Shown piece after piece: positions 12,257 to 26,100 of a stretch of 64,000 nt of DNA. Made by a program: the position numbers and the translations under genes. Position 1 is the first letter of the stretch, and each line of letters opens with the position of its first letter. The notes below the pieces were generated by a model. The model saw only the letters and a program-made list of their open reading frames with translations, had not been told where the DNA came from and searched no databases. The DNA is from Sitta carolinensis (lineage: Eukaryota > Chordata > Aves > Passeriformes > Sittidae): assembly GCA_032173965.1 (NCBI GenBank), contig JAVUNC010000006.1, positions 36,117,870-36,181,869 of the forward strand. The letters are read 5' to 3'.

Positions 12257-14062
12257 GTTTTACCTAGGGTTTGTCCCTCCAAGAGATTTCAATGAATCTA
12301 CCAACCTCCACGTTTGTTAACTGCAAATTAAACAAACCCTGGATATTGGGAATTACCAACTAATTATGTGGAAATAAATACTCAGACTCTTCTCTGGATA
12401 ATAAGTGTGAGTTCTTCCATAGCAGGTAACAGTAAGTGGTGGTTTGATTTTAAGAATAGAGAGTTTGAACTTTGCCCTTGCCTTCCTTTCCCCTTCTTTC
12501 CCCTCCTCTCTCCTCCTCTCCCTTGTATCAGCAGCTGTGGCTGTCAGAGCCTACCAAATGAGCTAACTATTATCAAGAGGAATTCAACCACTGTTTTAAT
12601 AAATATGAAATCCAAAATGTTTACATGATTCCTACATTTTGTCATATGCCTTCAGGAAAGGTGTATCTTCTTCCAGTAGAGTTTTTGAAACTGGTATTTA
12701 ATTTTCATTTTATTGTCTGTTTGGAGCAATGTGTTCTCTGAATCTTTTGCCTGCCTGGCTTTCATATGATAATCAGAACTGCCATATGTTTAAGAGATTT
12801 GTTTCTCACTTAACTGCTTTAACTTGCTGAAATAATCAGCATGACTCAAAGCCAAATTCAATAGCTTGATGAAAAGAACACTCAGGAAGCAACTGTCCAT
12901 CACTTTTTCATACTGTGACAAAATGGTTTTCGTTTTACTGCAATAATTTTGAGCAGTTGTTGTGTGTTCACACCATTCTGTTTCGAACTTCCTTTTGAGA
13001 ACAGAGCTGAGTTAATTTCAATGAAATAGCTATTGTAGTTGTATAAAAATTACTCACTAATTCAGGGACATGAAAAAAATTCTGAAGTTGCTATGGACCA
13101 AAATACTTATTTAGCACTTCAAACTACATATACAAACAAATTAGAAATAGAATAATACCTGTCTCAAATTGCAATGTTATGGAACTTATATTTGTGTCAT
13201 ATATGAAAACCTTGTGTAGAAATGTTTTGCTGAAGAAAAAAACTAACCAGGAGGTGTTCACTAAAACAGATTAAGTTTTCTTATGTTTCTGCTTGAGTAC
13301 TGGTTCAAATGTAAGCAGTGAAAAGAAAAGATGGATTATCTGTTGGACATGATTTATGTACACTAAGGCAGACATTTAGTACCTTTATTAGGAAAACTTA
13401 TGTTTTAGGCTTTGTATGCATGACACAAAAGATACTGAATCGGTACAATAACTGCAGTAAGCCTTAAATAAGCTTCACTTGCTGATACATCCTAACAAAA
13501 TAAGAACTTATGATTTTCTCTAATATGTTACTTATTTCTTATCCTGTTCTTACATAAATTATGAGAAGGGAAGGCAATAAAGATAACTAATAAATATATT
13601 TGTATTAATCCTATAATTGTACATAAATGTTTTTAATTAAAATTGTCAATACTGTAAAGTCTGAATATTGCTAATCAGCTGAGCTCATAAACTCTCTTCA
13701 GTGTTTTGTTCCCCTCTGCCTGGAAGTAAAACTACATTGTTTAATTATTAGCTTCACGAAAGACTATGCTATGTAATATTTTTCTTTTTATCACATTTTA
13801 TTGATATCTTCATTTGCACATGCATATTTCTTCTTGTAGAAGAAAAAAATGACAATATTATTAGCTACATAACTTATTACAAAATTATAAATGTGTTGTA
13901 GATTCAGTATTAGGGCCAACATAGAAAAGCCAGAAAAACCTCAAGAGAGAAATCAATAACTAGGAACTGTATAAGTTTTCTGGTAAAAATAAACTAAAAT
14001 GTATATTTTGTAAAATCTGTATCTTAACTACAAAAAGTACATTTTAATATTTTTTTCTCCAG
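12257..14062. other. AT-rich sequence, no recognised feature
   Basis: Unique-looking AT-rich DNA with a short TC/CCTT-rich patch near 12477-12530. No transposon or exon is supported. A moderately balanced stretch near 13670-13760 could be conserved non-coding DNA but has nothing diagnostic. Confidence 0.45.
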
Positions 14063-14153
14063 GAGTTAGATACATTAATATCTGAATTGTGTTTTATACC
14101 AGTTTCGGTGATAAAGCTTGAATTTCTTTTCATAGATATACTTTGGCCAGGAG
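14063..14153 (+). CDS. candidate internal exon, plus-strand gene (exon 4 seen)
   Basis: A 91-base segment lies between a good acceptor (ATTTTTTTCTCCAG) and a perfect donor (GAG|GTAAGT). It is open in phase 0, the phase left by the candidate exon at 2604-2707, and gives 30 codons plus one base. The peptide begins ELDTLISELCFIPVSV and ends in a hydrophobic stretch with FIDILWPG. The family is not recognised. Its leftover single G is compatible with the two-base start of the candidate terminal exon at 37847, forming an aspartate codon. About one random segment of this size in three would be open in some frame, so the phase and both splice sites carry the weight. Confidence 0.35.
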
Positions 14154-14721
14154 GTAAGTTTACTTGTATGTTAGTGTCATTGTAGCTTTTAAGTAGGCAT
14201 AAAAATAGAATGGCATCAGTTTAAGTATTTTATACTGGTGCTATCTTTTTATTATTTCTATAGTGTCAGAAACCAGGTAGATCTGGTTGTATAGCATATA
14301 CACACATAGCATTTTATGTGCAGCTAATATAGCTTGTGCTTTGCTTTGTTTGTTTTGGTGCACTTTCAAAATGGAATATTGGAACACACAACAAGAGCAC
14401 TGGGAACTAATTAATACAAGAGCAGATCACAGTCAATTTAGTGAGTAAGGCTGATCAAACCATAATTACTTTTAAATGTTAGGTGCTATCAAGAGTTAGA
14501 GTCACATTAAGACTTCAGGAAAGGATGTAAAGGTAAAATGTGACAGGTCCTAATATTAACATCAAAGGTTGCCATGTCTTAGGAGTAGCATGAATGTTAC
14601 TTAAGGAAATGATAGTGCCTTTGCAGGAAAGACAATATAATTATCTCACATCTTCCTAGTTTAGTTTTTTCACACCTTCCACAAAAGCTGCTGATATTGA
14701 AAGCTTTGGCAAACCTTGAAC

Positions 14722-14771
14722 TGTTGAGCAACCTTGCAGCCCTGTGATTTCATGTTGCCGTTGCTAGCAAC
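14722..14771. promoter_or_regulatory. two X-box-like (RFX-type) inverted motifs
   Basis: GTTGAGCAAC at about 14723-14732 and GTTGCCGTTGCTAGCAAC at 14754-14771 lie within 50 bases of each other. The second contains the perfect palindrome GTTGCTAGCAAC. These resemble the X-box (GTNRCC, 0-3 bases, RGYAAC) bound by RFX factors. No promoter features or first exon are visible beside them, so they could be an enhancer element or chance. Confidence 0.2.
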
Positions 14772-17700
14772 AAGTTATAGTACTTGTAGCGTTGTTTTAC
14801 TTGGTTTAGCTGTAATAATAATTTCTCTAATTGACCAGTTGTCTGTACCTAATTTGTTTAAATTCTGCTTATCTTTGCATGATACAACTAAAATTTTACA
14901 CAACAGTAACAAGCAGATCTTCCACAGGTAGAATGAGATATTCCCACCTTTTCTTTCCCACTGGCAGTAAATCATAACCATCTGACTGGGGAAATATTCC
15001 CTTATTCATGTAGACCCCACTGTTTCTGCAGGGACCATGTGTTGTGTACTTACTTAAACCTTTATCTGTAAGGATCTAGCTTTCAGTAAAACCAGAGATT
15101 GGCACTTGAACACCTTTCTGAATCTGAATCTAGAAGGACAAAGATGCTGTTTGAGTGTGACCCCATGGCTATGGAAGACACGAGTGAGGCTGGTGCCTAC
15201 AAAACTCAGGTAGTTCCCAGGGATGTGCAGTGACTCAGAAGGAGGAGAATGGTAGATGGTACACTCAGCAGGATGTTGCTAAATGCCAGGTGAGGAACTT
15301 GCCCTTTCCAACTGATTGCAGTGTGTAGCTGCCCACTCAGAATTGGTACGAAAAGCTAACATGTAATCATTTCTCATCTATATTCAATCAACAAAATTTC
15401 AGTTAATTTGAATAATTTCCTTAACATTTCTTAACATGTTTTTTAATCTCAATACTTTTGGTTCATTTGGAGGAATGTTGTGCTTACGGCCGCAGTTATG
15501 CTTACAAATGTGGGGAAAGCAAAGTGAAGGACTTCAACAGGAATTCAACACGTGACTCCAAACAAAGATAGATAATCTAGTAACAATCACTCCCTTTTGC
15601 CTAAAAGCAGAAACAATTTTTAAAACACATGATATGTTTATAAGTATATTGGCTTAAAGGAATTCAAGTAAGACAGAAGAAAATTCATTTGGGAATCTTT
15701 GTGGGGTTTTGGAGTGAGTTAGATTCTTGGAAGCATCCTAGCTGAGCAGATTAAAGCTCAGTTCCCTTGATGCTGAAGCACCACTCAACAAGTTTGGAGA
15801 ATTTCCCAGGAAAACTTAGCACATTATTCCACTGCAGATCAAAGTGTGTGTGTCTTTACTGACAGCAGTTCTAAGAGCCTTTTGGAGTTCTACTTCCACA
15901 GCCCACCTGCAGCTTTACATGTATGAATGCTTTAAAAACATTACCTTGATTTCCTGTAAGTAAAATAAAGTCAGTCAACAGGAAAAGAAGACACGTGGAA
16001 AGTCAGAATTAATTTGATTCATAGTACATTTCTTTTACACAGTTCTCCCCATTTATTTCTTAATTTCTATTCTTCCACAGATAAAAATTAATAGAATGTA
16101 GAATTATTCTACTTTTATATAAGATAAAGTCCAATTCCTTCTCCTGAGAAACCATGATCAAAGAAATAAAGATTATTGTAAAACCAGGTTTAGGTTTTTT
16201 TGGGGGTTTTTCAACTTTGTATGAGATTGTACTTAAAAAAAAAATAATAAAGAAAGCAGTAGAGATATGGCTGAAATAGGAGAAGATATTATAAATCCCA
16301 GTGACATTAAGTCCTGTGGATTTCAGGCTGCATTAAAATTCCCTGGAATAAGTTGTGCTGAGATACCTCCCTCAAATTCTGGGAACACCATAATTAGAAA
16401 AGTGAGTGCAGAAACCAGGGTAGTGGTGGAGATCTGGTGAGCAACTCCCCATTACCTGGCCCACGTCTGAAGTTTGTTTTCTACAATCAGTGAGAACACT
16501 GACAACCATTTTTAAACTTTTTGAAAAGACAAAGAAATCCTTTAGAGTAATTTATTCTATTAAAGGAAAGTTCACTTCTATATCTTTGATACTTAAATTG
16601 CTTCTTCCATTTGATTCACCTTTCCCTTCACCTGCACCTCAATTTATCAAAATTGTTGTGTCTGGGTTTACCTAGAGACTAACATTGTGACTAAGATATC
16701 GTCTTGAGGTACTTGACTCTTTTTTCTTTAGCTAATACCTTGCTTGCTAGAAAGAATAAAGAAATGAGCATTGCCTTTCGCTCATCCCCAAGTTCCTGGA
16801 TATGCTAAAAGTCATGCTCTAAACTTGACTTCCTTTCAGTCTAATATCTTGTGTTTAAATTCAGTCTAATGTTTAATATCTAATGTCTAATATTAAGAAA
16901 AGTACTATCAGAGTTTTGAACTGGATAAATCTTTTGGAACACTGGTGATTAGAGTAGTGACTTTCAACAAAGTCTATGATGTTAGTTTTTGATGTTCTTG
17001 TATCTCTAATTTTAGTGGCATAAAGTTACAGTGCAACTTTTAAGGAGGAAGGCATTAGTGGAATCGTGTGTGCTTTACAGGGACAAAAACATCCTGATGA
17101 GCTATATTTATTTTTTTTTTAATATAGTTGATTGTTTCATTTTCTTCCAACATCTCTGTCACATCAAATTATACAGAATATATTTAATATAATAGTAAAG
17201 ACATTAATCCAAATTTGTCAGCTAGAACCACACTGCCAGGTGCCAGTAGCAGATTTTTCCCATTATTTTTATGTAAAATGCTGAGTTTTAGACACCAACT
17301 TGAATGCCATTACATTGGTATTTTCCACAAGAATATAGCAGTAACACAATCTGGATTGTCAGTATAGTTAAGTGTAAACATAACCATGAAAATAATGCTT
17401 CTGTGTATGTCATGTAAGAACTTCCTGTTGATAAGTTTGAATGCATCTTTGTCAAGCAAATGTGCCAATATCACAGCAACTGCTGAGAAGACATTTTAGA
17501 TGTTTCAGATTAAATAGCATTGACGTAACTTCTGCCTTGGAGACAGATGTATCTCTGCACCCAGTGAGTTGGTATTAATTGCACATTACATTGACAGATT
17601 TGTTTTTCTTGAGAATGCAGATTTGATATTTTTCTTCCTTCTTATACACCCCAAAATCAAAATCTGAGTACTTACATGCAATGAATAGCTGATGCTTGTT

Positions 17701-20036
17701 GTCTATCACCCAACACATTGCATACATGCACATTTTACAGTAAAAGCTATTATTTCATTGCAGCAACTGAGATATTTTTAGGCATAAGTGCTTTGTTACA
17801 CAAGGTTCTTGTATGTGTGGAGAATTTTTGCACCTTATTCCACCATAATCTTCTAACTCTGTTTTTTTGGTGGTTTTTTTTATGGCCTTTAACTTTCACC
17901 TGGTCTTTGCAGAGCCCAAAGTGCAGTTTCTGTAATAGAGCTTGGAGTAAGAATGCCTGGTAAGTCATTGACTGATTAAAAAAAAAATAAAAAATAAAAA
18001 TAGAAAGAGGATTCAAATGTCTGAAAGGCAGCAACTCCATAAACATATATTTTGAGGTCCTGTTTACCGTTTTATCAGATAAGAAGCAAAAAAATAAATA
18101 TAAACCCTAAAGAAGTAGAAAGAAAGAAAATGTAAAACTCTGAGTCTGATGAAATATGATAAAATGGTGTTAATCAAGGATATGGTCTGATTGGTGGTTG
18201 AAAATTTATCAAGCGGTAGAGAAATTGATGTGTGGTATTCTCAGCTTTGTAAATTTGAACACTTTTCTACCTACCAGGCCCCAAATGTGTTCCAGATGTC
18301 TTGATGGAAAATACAGTGCACAGAAGAAAATCTAAAGGGCAATTCTCTAAATTAAATCCCTGAATTCATCTCTAATGTTTTCATAAAATATACATGAACT
18401 GCTTACTTTATTGTAAAATAAAAATAATAATAAAAAAAAAAGATAACTGTAAGCTGTAAGCTTTGCATAAAAATACTTGGTTTGTCTTATGCACAACTTC
18501 AATACGCAGAGATAAGTGTACTTTAAGACTGAATAAAAAGAAAGTGCTTTTCTAAATAGATAACGTTATAGGTTTGAATGTTGCAAAGTAATTAAAGGAT
18601 ATAATACCCCATTATAAGAGATCAATATACACTTGAGATCAGGGCAGGATTTATTTCTAAAATGATATAGCGCACAGTGATTTCTATCACTTTTTCAGTA
18701 TTGATCTGATGTGAACCTAGTTGATTTGACTTCTCAGCTTGTTTTCCAAGGTTTTAAAACTGCCTGTGCCTCCAGAGTGAAATTAAAGTCAAGGCTGTTT
18801 GCATGTCTACATAAACTGCTGTTAGCAGGTCCCAGTCAGAGACTCTTCAGTAAACAAGCTGTTTATTCCTTTGAAATGATCAGTTCCATCTCTGTTCTGA
18901 CAGTTTCTTAGAAACTGATTTTCATAAGAAATTCTTTGATGAGAATGGTGAGTGCAAGGAGCACGAAGCTATAGCCTATTGCTTTCTTTTACATGTTTGT
19001 TCTTTTAGTCATGAAGGAGTTCTTTACAGTATTCTGATCAGAAAAATGATGGTGGGGAAATTTTTGCAATGATTTTTAATTGGCTTTAACTTGACACAGT
19101 TGATATAGATGATGCAGCAATTACTTGAATAAAAACGAATAAATTAAGAGAATTACAAGAACTATTGCAGCATTGTTTAGCAGCAAGACAGCCAACAGAA
19201 GGGGACAATCTCATTTTTCTCAGTCTATTAAAATTGGAAACTGCAGAAAAAACACCTATAGACTTTTATTTACACATGGGTCTGGGATATCTTTCTCATT
19301 TCACCCCATGAAATATGAGAAGAGCAAGTCTTTTGGACAGTGACTTTTGGCACTTACAGTCATTGGCAGGGTTAGAGGTTGGACCCCCCAAAACTCCAGT
19401 TCTCAAAACTACTTCCAAACTTCCACACAACATTTCAAGCCCACAGATTTGGGTGGCAGGAGTTAACTTTTATTCTAACACCAGGGAAATTTTAAAGCTT
19501 TCTTTTGAGATCTGACTAGGAAAGATTAATCATACAAAATAATATACATAAAACATTGGGATTTATAAGACAGAAATTGTGTCACTTTTTTGGCTAAGTT
19601 TCTGTATGCAAATTTGTTATATAAAAGAGGAATAGAAAAGAACGTATTTCTCTCTTCTCCCCGTGTACTTGGCATTTCAAAGGTTATATGGCAATTTGAA
19701 AGACCTGGGTTAAAGTACAACTTTTGTATTTGCAATCTTCTGATCATCATTAGCATGAGGTTAAGCTGTTTTGAAATGTCATCCACCATTCTCCTAAAGG
19801 GCTCTGTATCCACTGGGTCAAACTCACTTGAGTGTTGATTGTAGGTGTTGATTTGAAATAATAAACTGTAAAATGTATTCACACCCCTCTCAGAGGAAAT
19901 GAGATGTTGTGAGATGCGAGATGGAAGGGTAGGCTCTCACGGGCATGGTGAATCTTCTGCCTCTTTGACATGAAACAAAATCTTCATAACAAGTGGCTGG
20001 AAGTGAGAGTGCTCCTCCCCAACAAGTGCCCTCAGC
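14772..20036. other. AT-rich sequence, probable intron or intergenic
   Basis: No transposon was recognised. Acceptor/donor pairs bracketing very short open segments occur at 15134-15209, 17913-17959 and 18912-18947. They are too short to support. A more balanced stretch at about 18711-18910 looks like possible conserved non-coding DNA but cannot be confirmed by eye. Confidence 0.45.
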
Positions 20037-20100
20037 CTGCTGGTTAGGACACTCGTGTGGGAGGGCGAGATGTGGGGTTTGGTGCCCGGGACTTTCAAGT
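20037..20100 (+). repeat. tRNA-derived SINE-like relic
   Basis: The block GCTGGTTAGGACACTCGTGT, followed by GGGAGGGCGAGATGTGGGGTTTGGTGCCCGG, resembles the tRNA-like head of old sauropsid SINEs. It has an A-box-like TGGTTAGGAC part and a B-box-like GGGGTTTGGTGCCC part about 35 bases later. It does not fold as an intact tRNA, and no SINE body could be followed with confidence. The assignment rests on remembered consensus shape only. Confidence 0.35.
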
Positions 20101-23100
20101 CCAATAGGAGGTCTCTGATGCTCCAGTGTGAAATGACAGGGGCACAGCAGCAGAACCTCCTCCTGCTATCTCCAGAAAAAACAGTGACTCACTTTCCGTT
20201 TAGACGTTATACACCAAGAGAGCCTGGTGAACAGAAGTACTCTCAATAACACAGAGTTCATTATTTAGCACAACTACTGCAGAAAACTGAGTTTTCCTGT
20301 AGGATGCTTTAGGTAGTTTTTCACTGAATAAATCATTATATAATTTTGGGCCCTATTCTGAACTGCCTAATTTTCTTTAGACTGAGCAGAAGCCCAAACT
20401 AATTTTGTTATTAAGTGTAGATTCTGTTTGCAGCATCAGAGACCTCATGACCTTGTTCTACCTGAGGCTGTAACTCTTATATATGTTTAAAATTTCTGTA
20501 TTTATTTTTCCACAAAGGAGCAATGGGAGTTCTTGATTAAGGGGTATAACCAAAACTTTTTAAAGGGAAAACATGTCTTTTTCTACAATCACTCACTTCT
20601 TTGATGATATAGAACCAGTAGTTGTATTTTAAACATTACCTGAGACAGTCTTGTTATATTACCATAAATTCTGTTTCTGAGTCAGTATCAAATTGACAAA
20701 AGAACTCTTCCATCTAGAAAAAAAAAGCAAAAAAAAAAAAAGCCAGCTGTTTCAGAGAGGGTAATGTCCGTTTGCTTTGCAAGTCTCTGTAGTTTAAAGT
20801 TGCATTTGCCTTGACTTTCAGGTAGATCTGATTTTGGCTTGGTTGTATTGGTTTGCTTATTCTAATGGTAAGATAAAACTTTCCATGAAAGGGTAGCTTC
20901 TTAGATTAGGTAAATCAATGTAATTCAATTGATTTTCGTGTTTTGATGATCTGCACAAACTGAGAATCTGCCTCAAAACTGAGCATTTTATTACCAGGAA
21001 CCTTTTTATTTTTAATTGAAAAATATTTATGTTTTGTCTGGATTTCTAATTATGCAAAACAACTGACAGCCAGTGATGCCAGTGCTGTTTACTCATTATA
21101 TACTACAGACAGCAAAACAAAAGATTTGTAATTTCTCCCCATGCCTCCCTGAATATTAAATCTAGAAGATTAAATGCTTAGGTGTTTAAGTCTCTACAGT
21201 AGCTTAGCATTCGAGGAGCATTTACTCTGTTAAATCATTTAAGTGGCTTGAGGAGGTTAATGAAAACACAGAAGAGCCTCAAGCTTCCTAAATAGAAGCT
21301 AGAGGATGATTTTAAAAGGTTAAAAATTACAAGATCTCAGACATTTTGAGAGAGCAGTGTCAAGATTCTTTACCTGAGCTATTTCACAGTAAATAAGAAA
21401 ATAAGTATTATCGTCCTGTTTTAGCAGTTTTGATTTGTTTATTAACAAAAATTTCAGCAAACGGTGAGGGTTTTTTTCTGGGTAGTAAATTAAATAAGAT
21501 ATGCAGCATAAAATGTAACACACAGAGACATATTAAATCAAACATTCTCATCCTGCTTATGTCGGTCCATAACCAGGAATGATGTGACCACCACCCTATT
21601 TTAGAAAGCTTGAGGAGGCTTTTTCCTGACCCCTGCTCAGTTTAAGAGGCGGTGACTTGAAGTCAGCCTTTCTCCTGGAATCCCAGCTGTACTGCTTCTC
21701 TGAATTCCCCCTTGAAAAATGTGAATGTCTGCCTTAACTACACTTTTTACAGAAAATTGATTCAAATGATCTCCCTGTTCTTCAGTAAACTTGATGGTGT
21801 AAATTCATAAGCGTAATGCAGAAATAAAGATGTTGCAGTGATTTCTCATAGAAACCAAATATGAGTTGCTGCCATGCCTACCAGCAACTGTGTGTATATG
21901 AAGTTAGACACAGCCTGCATATAAGTTTCCTGCTATAAGCCAGTGCTAAGACTAGACAGACCCAAACAATGCTAAATAGCAGTGGTGTTTTTATTCCTTT
22001 ACAAAATATTCTCATTCTTGGTATCTTTTGCTTCTGGGCTGAAAATGTCTTGTCATCATATTTATATTCAATCTAAAATATACAAACCCAGATGTCTGGA
22101 CACCATAATATTTCTTATTTTTAATCATGTTTTCACTTATGTAATGTATGGTTATAAAATGACCATCGCCTATGTACCACAAAAATTAAATCAATTGTAT
22201 ATATTTTAGAGGTTGAAGAAATAATCTATCAAGAAATAGTAAGAAACCAGAATTTGTCTAAAGGGTTTTTTCGACTGTACATTTAGTTCTGTGTTAGCCA
22301 ACATCTAATGATAAGATGATAGATTTTAAGGTTAGGATTAAATATTCTATTGTAAAAATACAGACAAAATATTTTCTGATTTCCTGCAAAATGATTTTGG
22401 AATCTCCCTGTTTACTTATATATCATTAAAGTTTTTTAGATTAATCAGCAGTTCAAGAAAACAAGTTATTTCTAAATATTTTTTGGTCAAAGCACTACTG
22501 ATGATATTGTTTTTGACAAAATTTACCATACATATTACCATAATTCATTAAATTGAAATGATTACTAAGTTCTTTGGAAAACTGCTATGTCTGTATGGTT
22601 TTTTTGATGGGGGTCCTCCAACTTTCCTACATGTTCTAACTAGACCAACTTGGTTTTTCACTAATATTCTTTCCTCAGGTGAAGTTCCTTCATTTTGTAA
22701 ACCTTATTAATGCTGTAGGCAGAAACTAAGCAAGCTACTCACCTGCAACTATTTTAAAAATACTTAAACGAACATTTGCCATTTCAGGGTCAGTTTGCAT
22801 TCTGGATGAATGCTCAGATCTGCTCTTTTTTGTACTTGCTGATTTACCCAGGCTGCCAATTACTGCCTGCTTGGCATCCAGAATCACATCTCATATCTCA
22901 CCATTTGTGCGGATGTTGTATGTCATCACTTCACTCTAATAAACACCTGAGACCTCAGCTTCTCTCAATTCTTAGCAACTGTGTAAACAAAAATGCAAAG
23001 GATAATCTTGAAAGGAAGGAAAAAAAAAAGAGAGGAAATAAACCCTTTCACCTGTGAAACCTCAGTCTGTGCTGGTAGAAAGAAATAGGTTTAGCTTGGC

Positions 23101-26100
23101 TCCTATTCATTTCTTAACTTACATCCCAAAATTGTCATGCATAATTTGATCCAAATGGATCACTTTGGTTTCAAGAAGGGAAACAGCTCAAGTAACAGAA
23201 AAGAGTGAATCACCTGTAAGTTATTGAGAAGTCAGACTGCCTCTTGGGTCAAGGTTAGGGTAATTAGCTGGTCAGCCTGAACTGCAATTTGCCTGAGGAG
23301 AAACAAATTAATTTGGTTTCCACATTTTCAGCATGACCCTGTTGCATTCTTCCTAGATCCAACAACCTCTTCTTTATGCATGACTGAAAAATATCTTTCC
23401 CACTGCTAAAGTACTAATATTTCTTTCAAAGACAGTAGTGGGTATCAGCAGTCATGAATGTTTCTAATTTCTTTCTAGTCTGCCTCGGTTTTCATACTTT
23501 TTAGCATTGACATTGTAGACTAAGTCAGCTGTAACTAGATTATGCATGCCTTTTATTTTTCAGTTCCCCAAAATTTTCTCACTAAATACACAAATGAGTT
23601 ATTTGCTGCAGCATTGCCCAAGCTTCTGTAATACAAGCACATTTATTTGTGATCCTTTTCTCTTTCTCAGCTTTTTTTTTTTTGTTTGTTTTTTTCATAT
23701 TGTATTTTTAAATCTTAGGTTTTTCTTGTAGCTATATAGATGTGTAAAAATGTCCTATTTAGGAAAAGAGTCACCTCTGTTAAAGACAACAGAATCTTTC
23801 AGCTGACCTCATTATTTCACCTTAGGCACTGTCTACAGTGATCACACCGAAGGATTAAATTCAGTCTAAACAGTCAGTTCTACTTGGTGCACTGAACTAC
23901 TAGGAAAATTCAAATTAAGATTATTTCCGTATGTGATTCTTTAGTCAGAATCCTCTTTGCATATACACATGTGCATGTGTGTATACATGACCTTTAAAGT
24001 GTGAGGAAGCAGTAAAAAAGAAGATTAAGATTGTGCCTGCTCTAGTCTGGAGCTTGGCACAGATCCTTTCCAGACATCCCTCCCAACACAAAATATTCTG
24101 AAATTTTCAGGTAGTAAGGGATTCTGCTGACAGTTTCTGGCAACATTTTCTCTGCTAACTTATGAATTTCCCTATTGGATAGATCTTCATGTGTTACATA
24201 CTTCTCAAGTATTTAAGTGTAGTATTCCTTTAAATAGAATAAAGATATTTTGCTATATGTTGTATGAACTCATATGCAAAGACAGCCTAAACTTATTCTA
24301 AGGGTCTCTTTGTGAAACTGGAGACTTTGCCTCACATGGCATTTCTGCCAAAGGAGTGCAACTGTGGTATTAAAGAATAAAGAGGTAATTTACAGCAACA
24401 TGAAGGACTGACTGTCACTGCCCAGAGACGGGCTGTGGAGAACAAAACCTATTGAATAAAGCTGTCAAAATCATGTTGTCTATCTAAACTAGATTAGTAC
24501 AGAATTTGGGTGATACAGCTTTTTGACTACTATTAAAATGGGCAGAATAGAATTGACGTATATCAAAGGAAAAAAAATTTCTAAGGTCATGCTAAGTAGG
24601 ACTGGTAGTCTATTAGAGAAATTAAGAGTTTGAAAAACCCAGTATCCAGCAAGTGTTGTTTTTCCTTTGAAGAACTACACCTGTGCAGCATTACTACCAC
24701 CTTGACTCTCAGCCCTTATACAATCACACAGGGTCCAGGAAAATACCAATAATGCCCTTGCAGAGTTTATTTCTGTTTAAAAAAAAAAAAAAAGTATATC
24801 CACAAAATATATTTGTGCATGTGGGACAAATGGTCAATTGGAGAGGAAAAGTTATTTAGACCTTCTGTAGAGAAAGATATCTGTTTCCCTATTAATCAAT
24901 CACAACCCTCAAGTCAAGTCTAACCTTTCCAGATCATGCCCTGTGGTTACCACTGAACTGGCTGTTTATTTGCACAGTTCACTTCATTAAGATATGATAC
25001 TATGAGCTACCTTGAACTTTTACAAAGCAAGGGGCTTGTATGTCAACAAATCTCTGTCATTTTCAGCCCATTATAAATGTATCTTGTTTCTGTTTGCTTT
25101 CTTTTAGTAAACAATCTGTCCTTTTCCATTTCACATTTTCCTGCCAAAAAATATATCACAGTTGCTCAAATTAATGTTTAGGCAGAACTGCAGGGTGAAT
25201 TCCTTTCTTTCCCCTTAGGGGAAAACCTGTGAACACACAAATACATATATATGCAGACACGATCAGCTGCAGCCTGAGGCTTAGCAGCAGCCAGTTTAGA
25301 TTGCTTCAGGACAGATTTTTTTGTAGAACATTATTATGCTATTTTTTTTATCTGTGACTTGTGATAAAACAATGTTTCTCTGACTCAATTTTTAATTTTT
25401 AAATTGTTCACTAAAGGCCTGAAAAACTGTCCAGCTTATCTGGCTTTAAATACTTTAATGTTGCCACTGAATTTGGAGAAAGCAATTCTGAGTTTGAAAG
25501 AAAATCAAGGACAGCTATGATACTTACATTGTGATTATCAAAGCAAATTTAATATACATTTAGATTCCATGCCAACCCATTCAGAAGCATTTCAGCTTAT
25601 TGGTAAATTTGCATTAGTTTACATTTAGACCTCATCTACAAGCCATTCAATTTAAGATTCAGCACTTAGCTTTAGGATAGGATACACTAGGACAATATGA
25701 TCTTAGTGATATTTATGTGCCACACAAAATACACCAGGCATTTCAGAGATCAGGATAAATATGCAAAAAAAAAGTAAAAAAAGGTAAGACACAGTTTAAA
25801 ATTGGCAAATAACTGGCAAATAATTGACTTGAAGGCAGCCCTACAGGAAAATGATTGGTATATTGTATGTATCGAGCTAACTGTGAGAAAAAAAAAAAAA
25901 AAAGTATTTCTAATTATTAATATGAATCTCATTGAAACACAGAAAGTAGTTGAGCTTTTCTATTTAATGTTAGAGCTGTTTAAGCCTAGTACTTCCTGCT
26001 GTAGGCTGCTATTTATAAGCTAGATAAGCATAAAATGGACAGAAGCTGAAAGATTTAATACATAAAGGTGAAGGTTAAAATGGGATATTAGAGTAGTAAT

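Noticed and set aside
15134..15209. Extra plus-strand mini-exon, with further ones at 17913-17959 and 18912-18947
   Set aside because: Each has a good acceptor, and the last two have strong donors. They even join in phase, but open segments of 36-76 bases between splice-like sites are expected by chance.
19526..19882. 118-codon minus-strand frame
   Set aside because: Some parts look protein-like, but I found no good acceptor/donor pair. A frame this long is expected about twice per window at this AT content.
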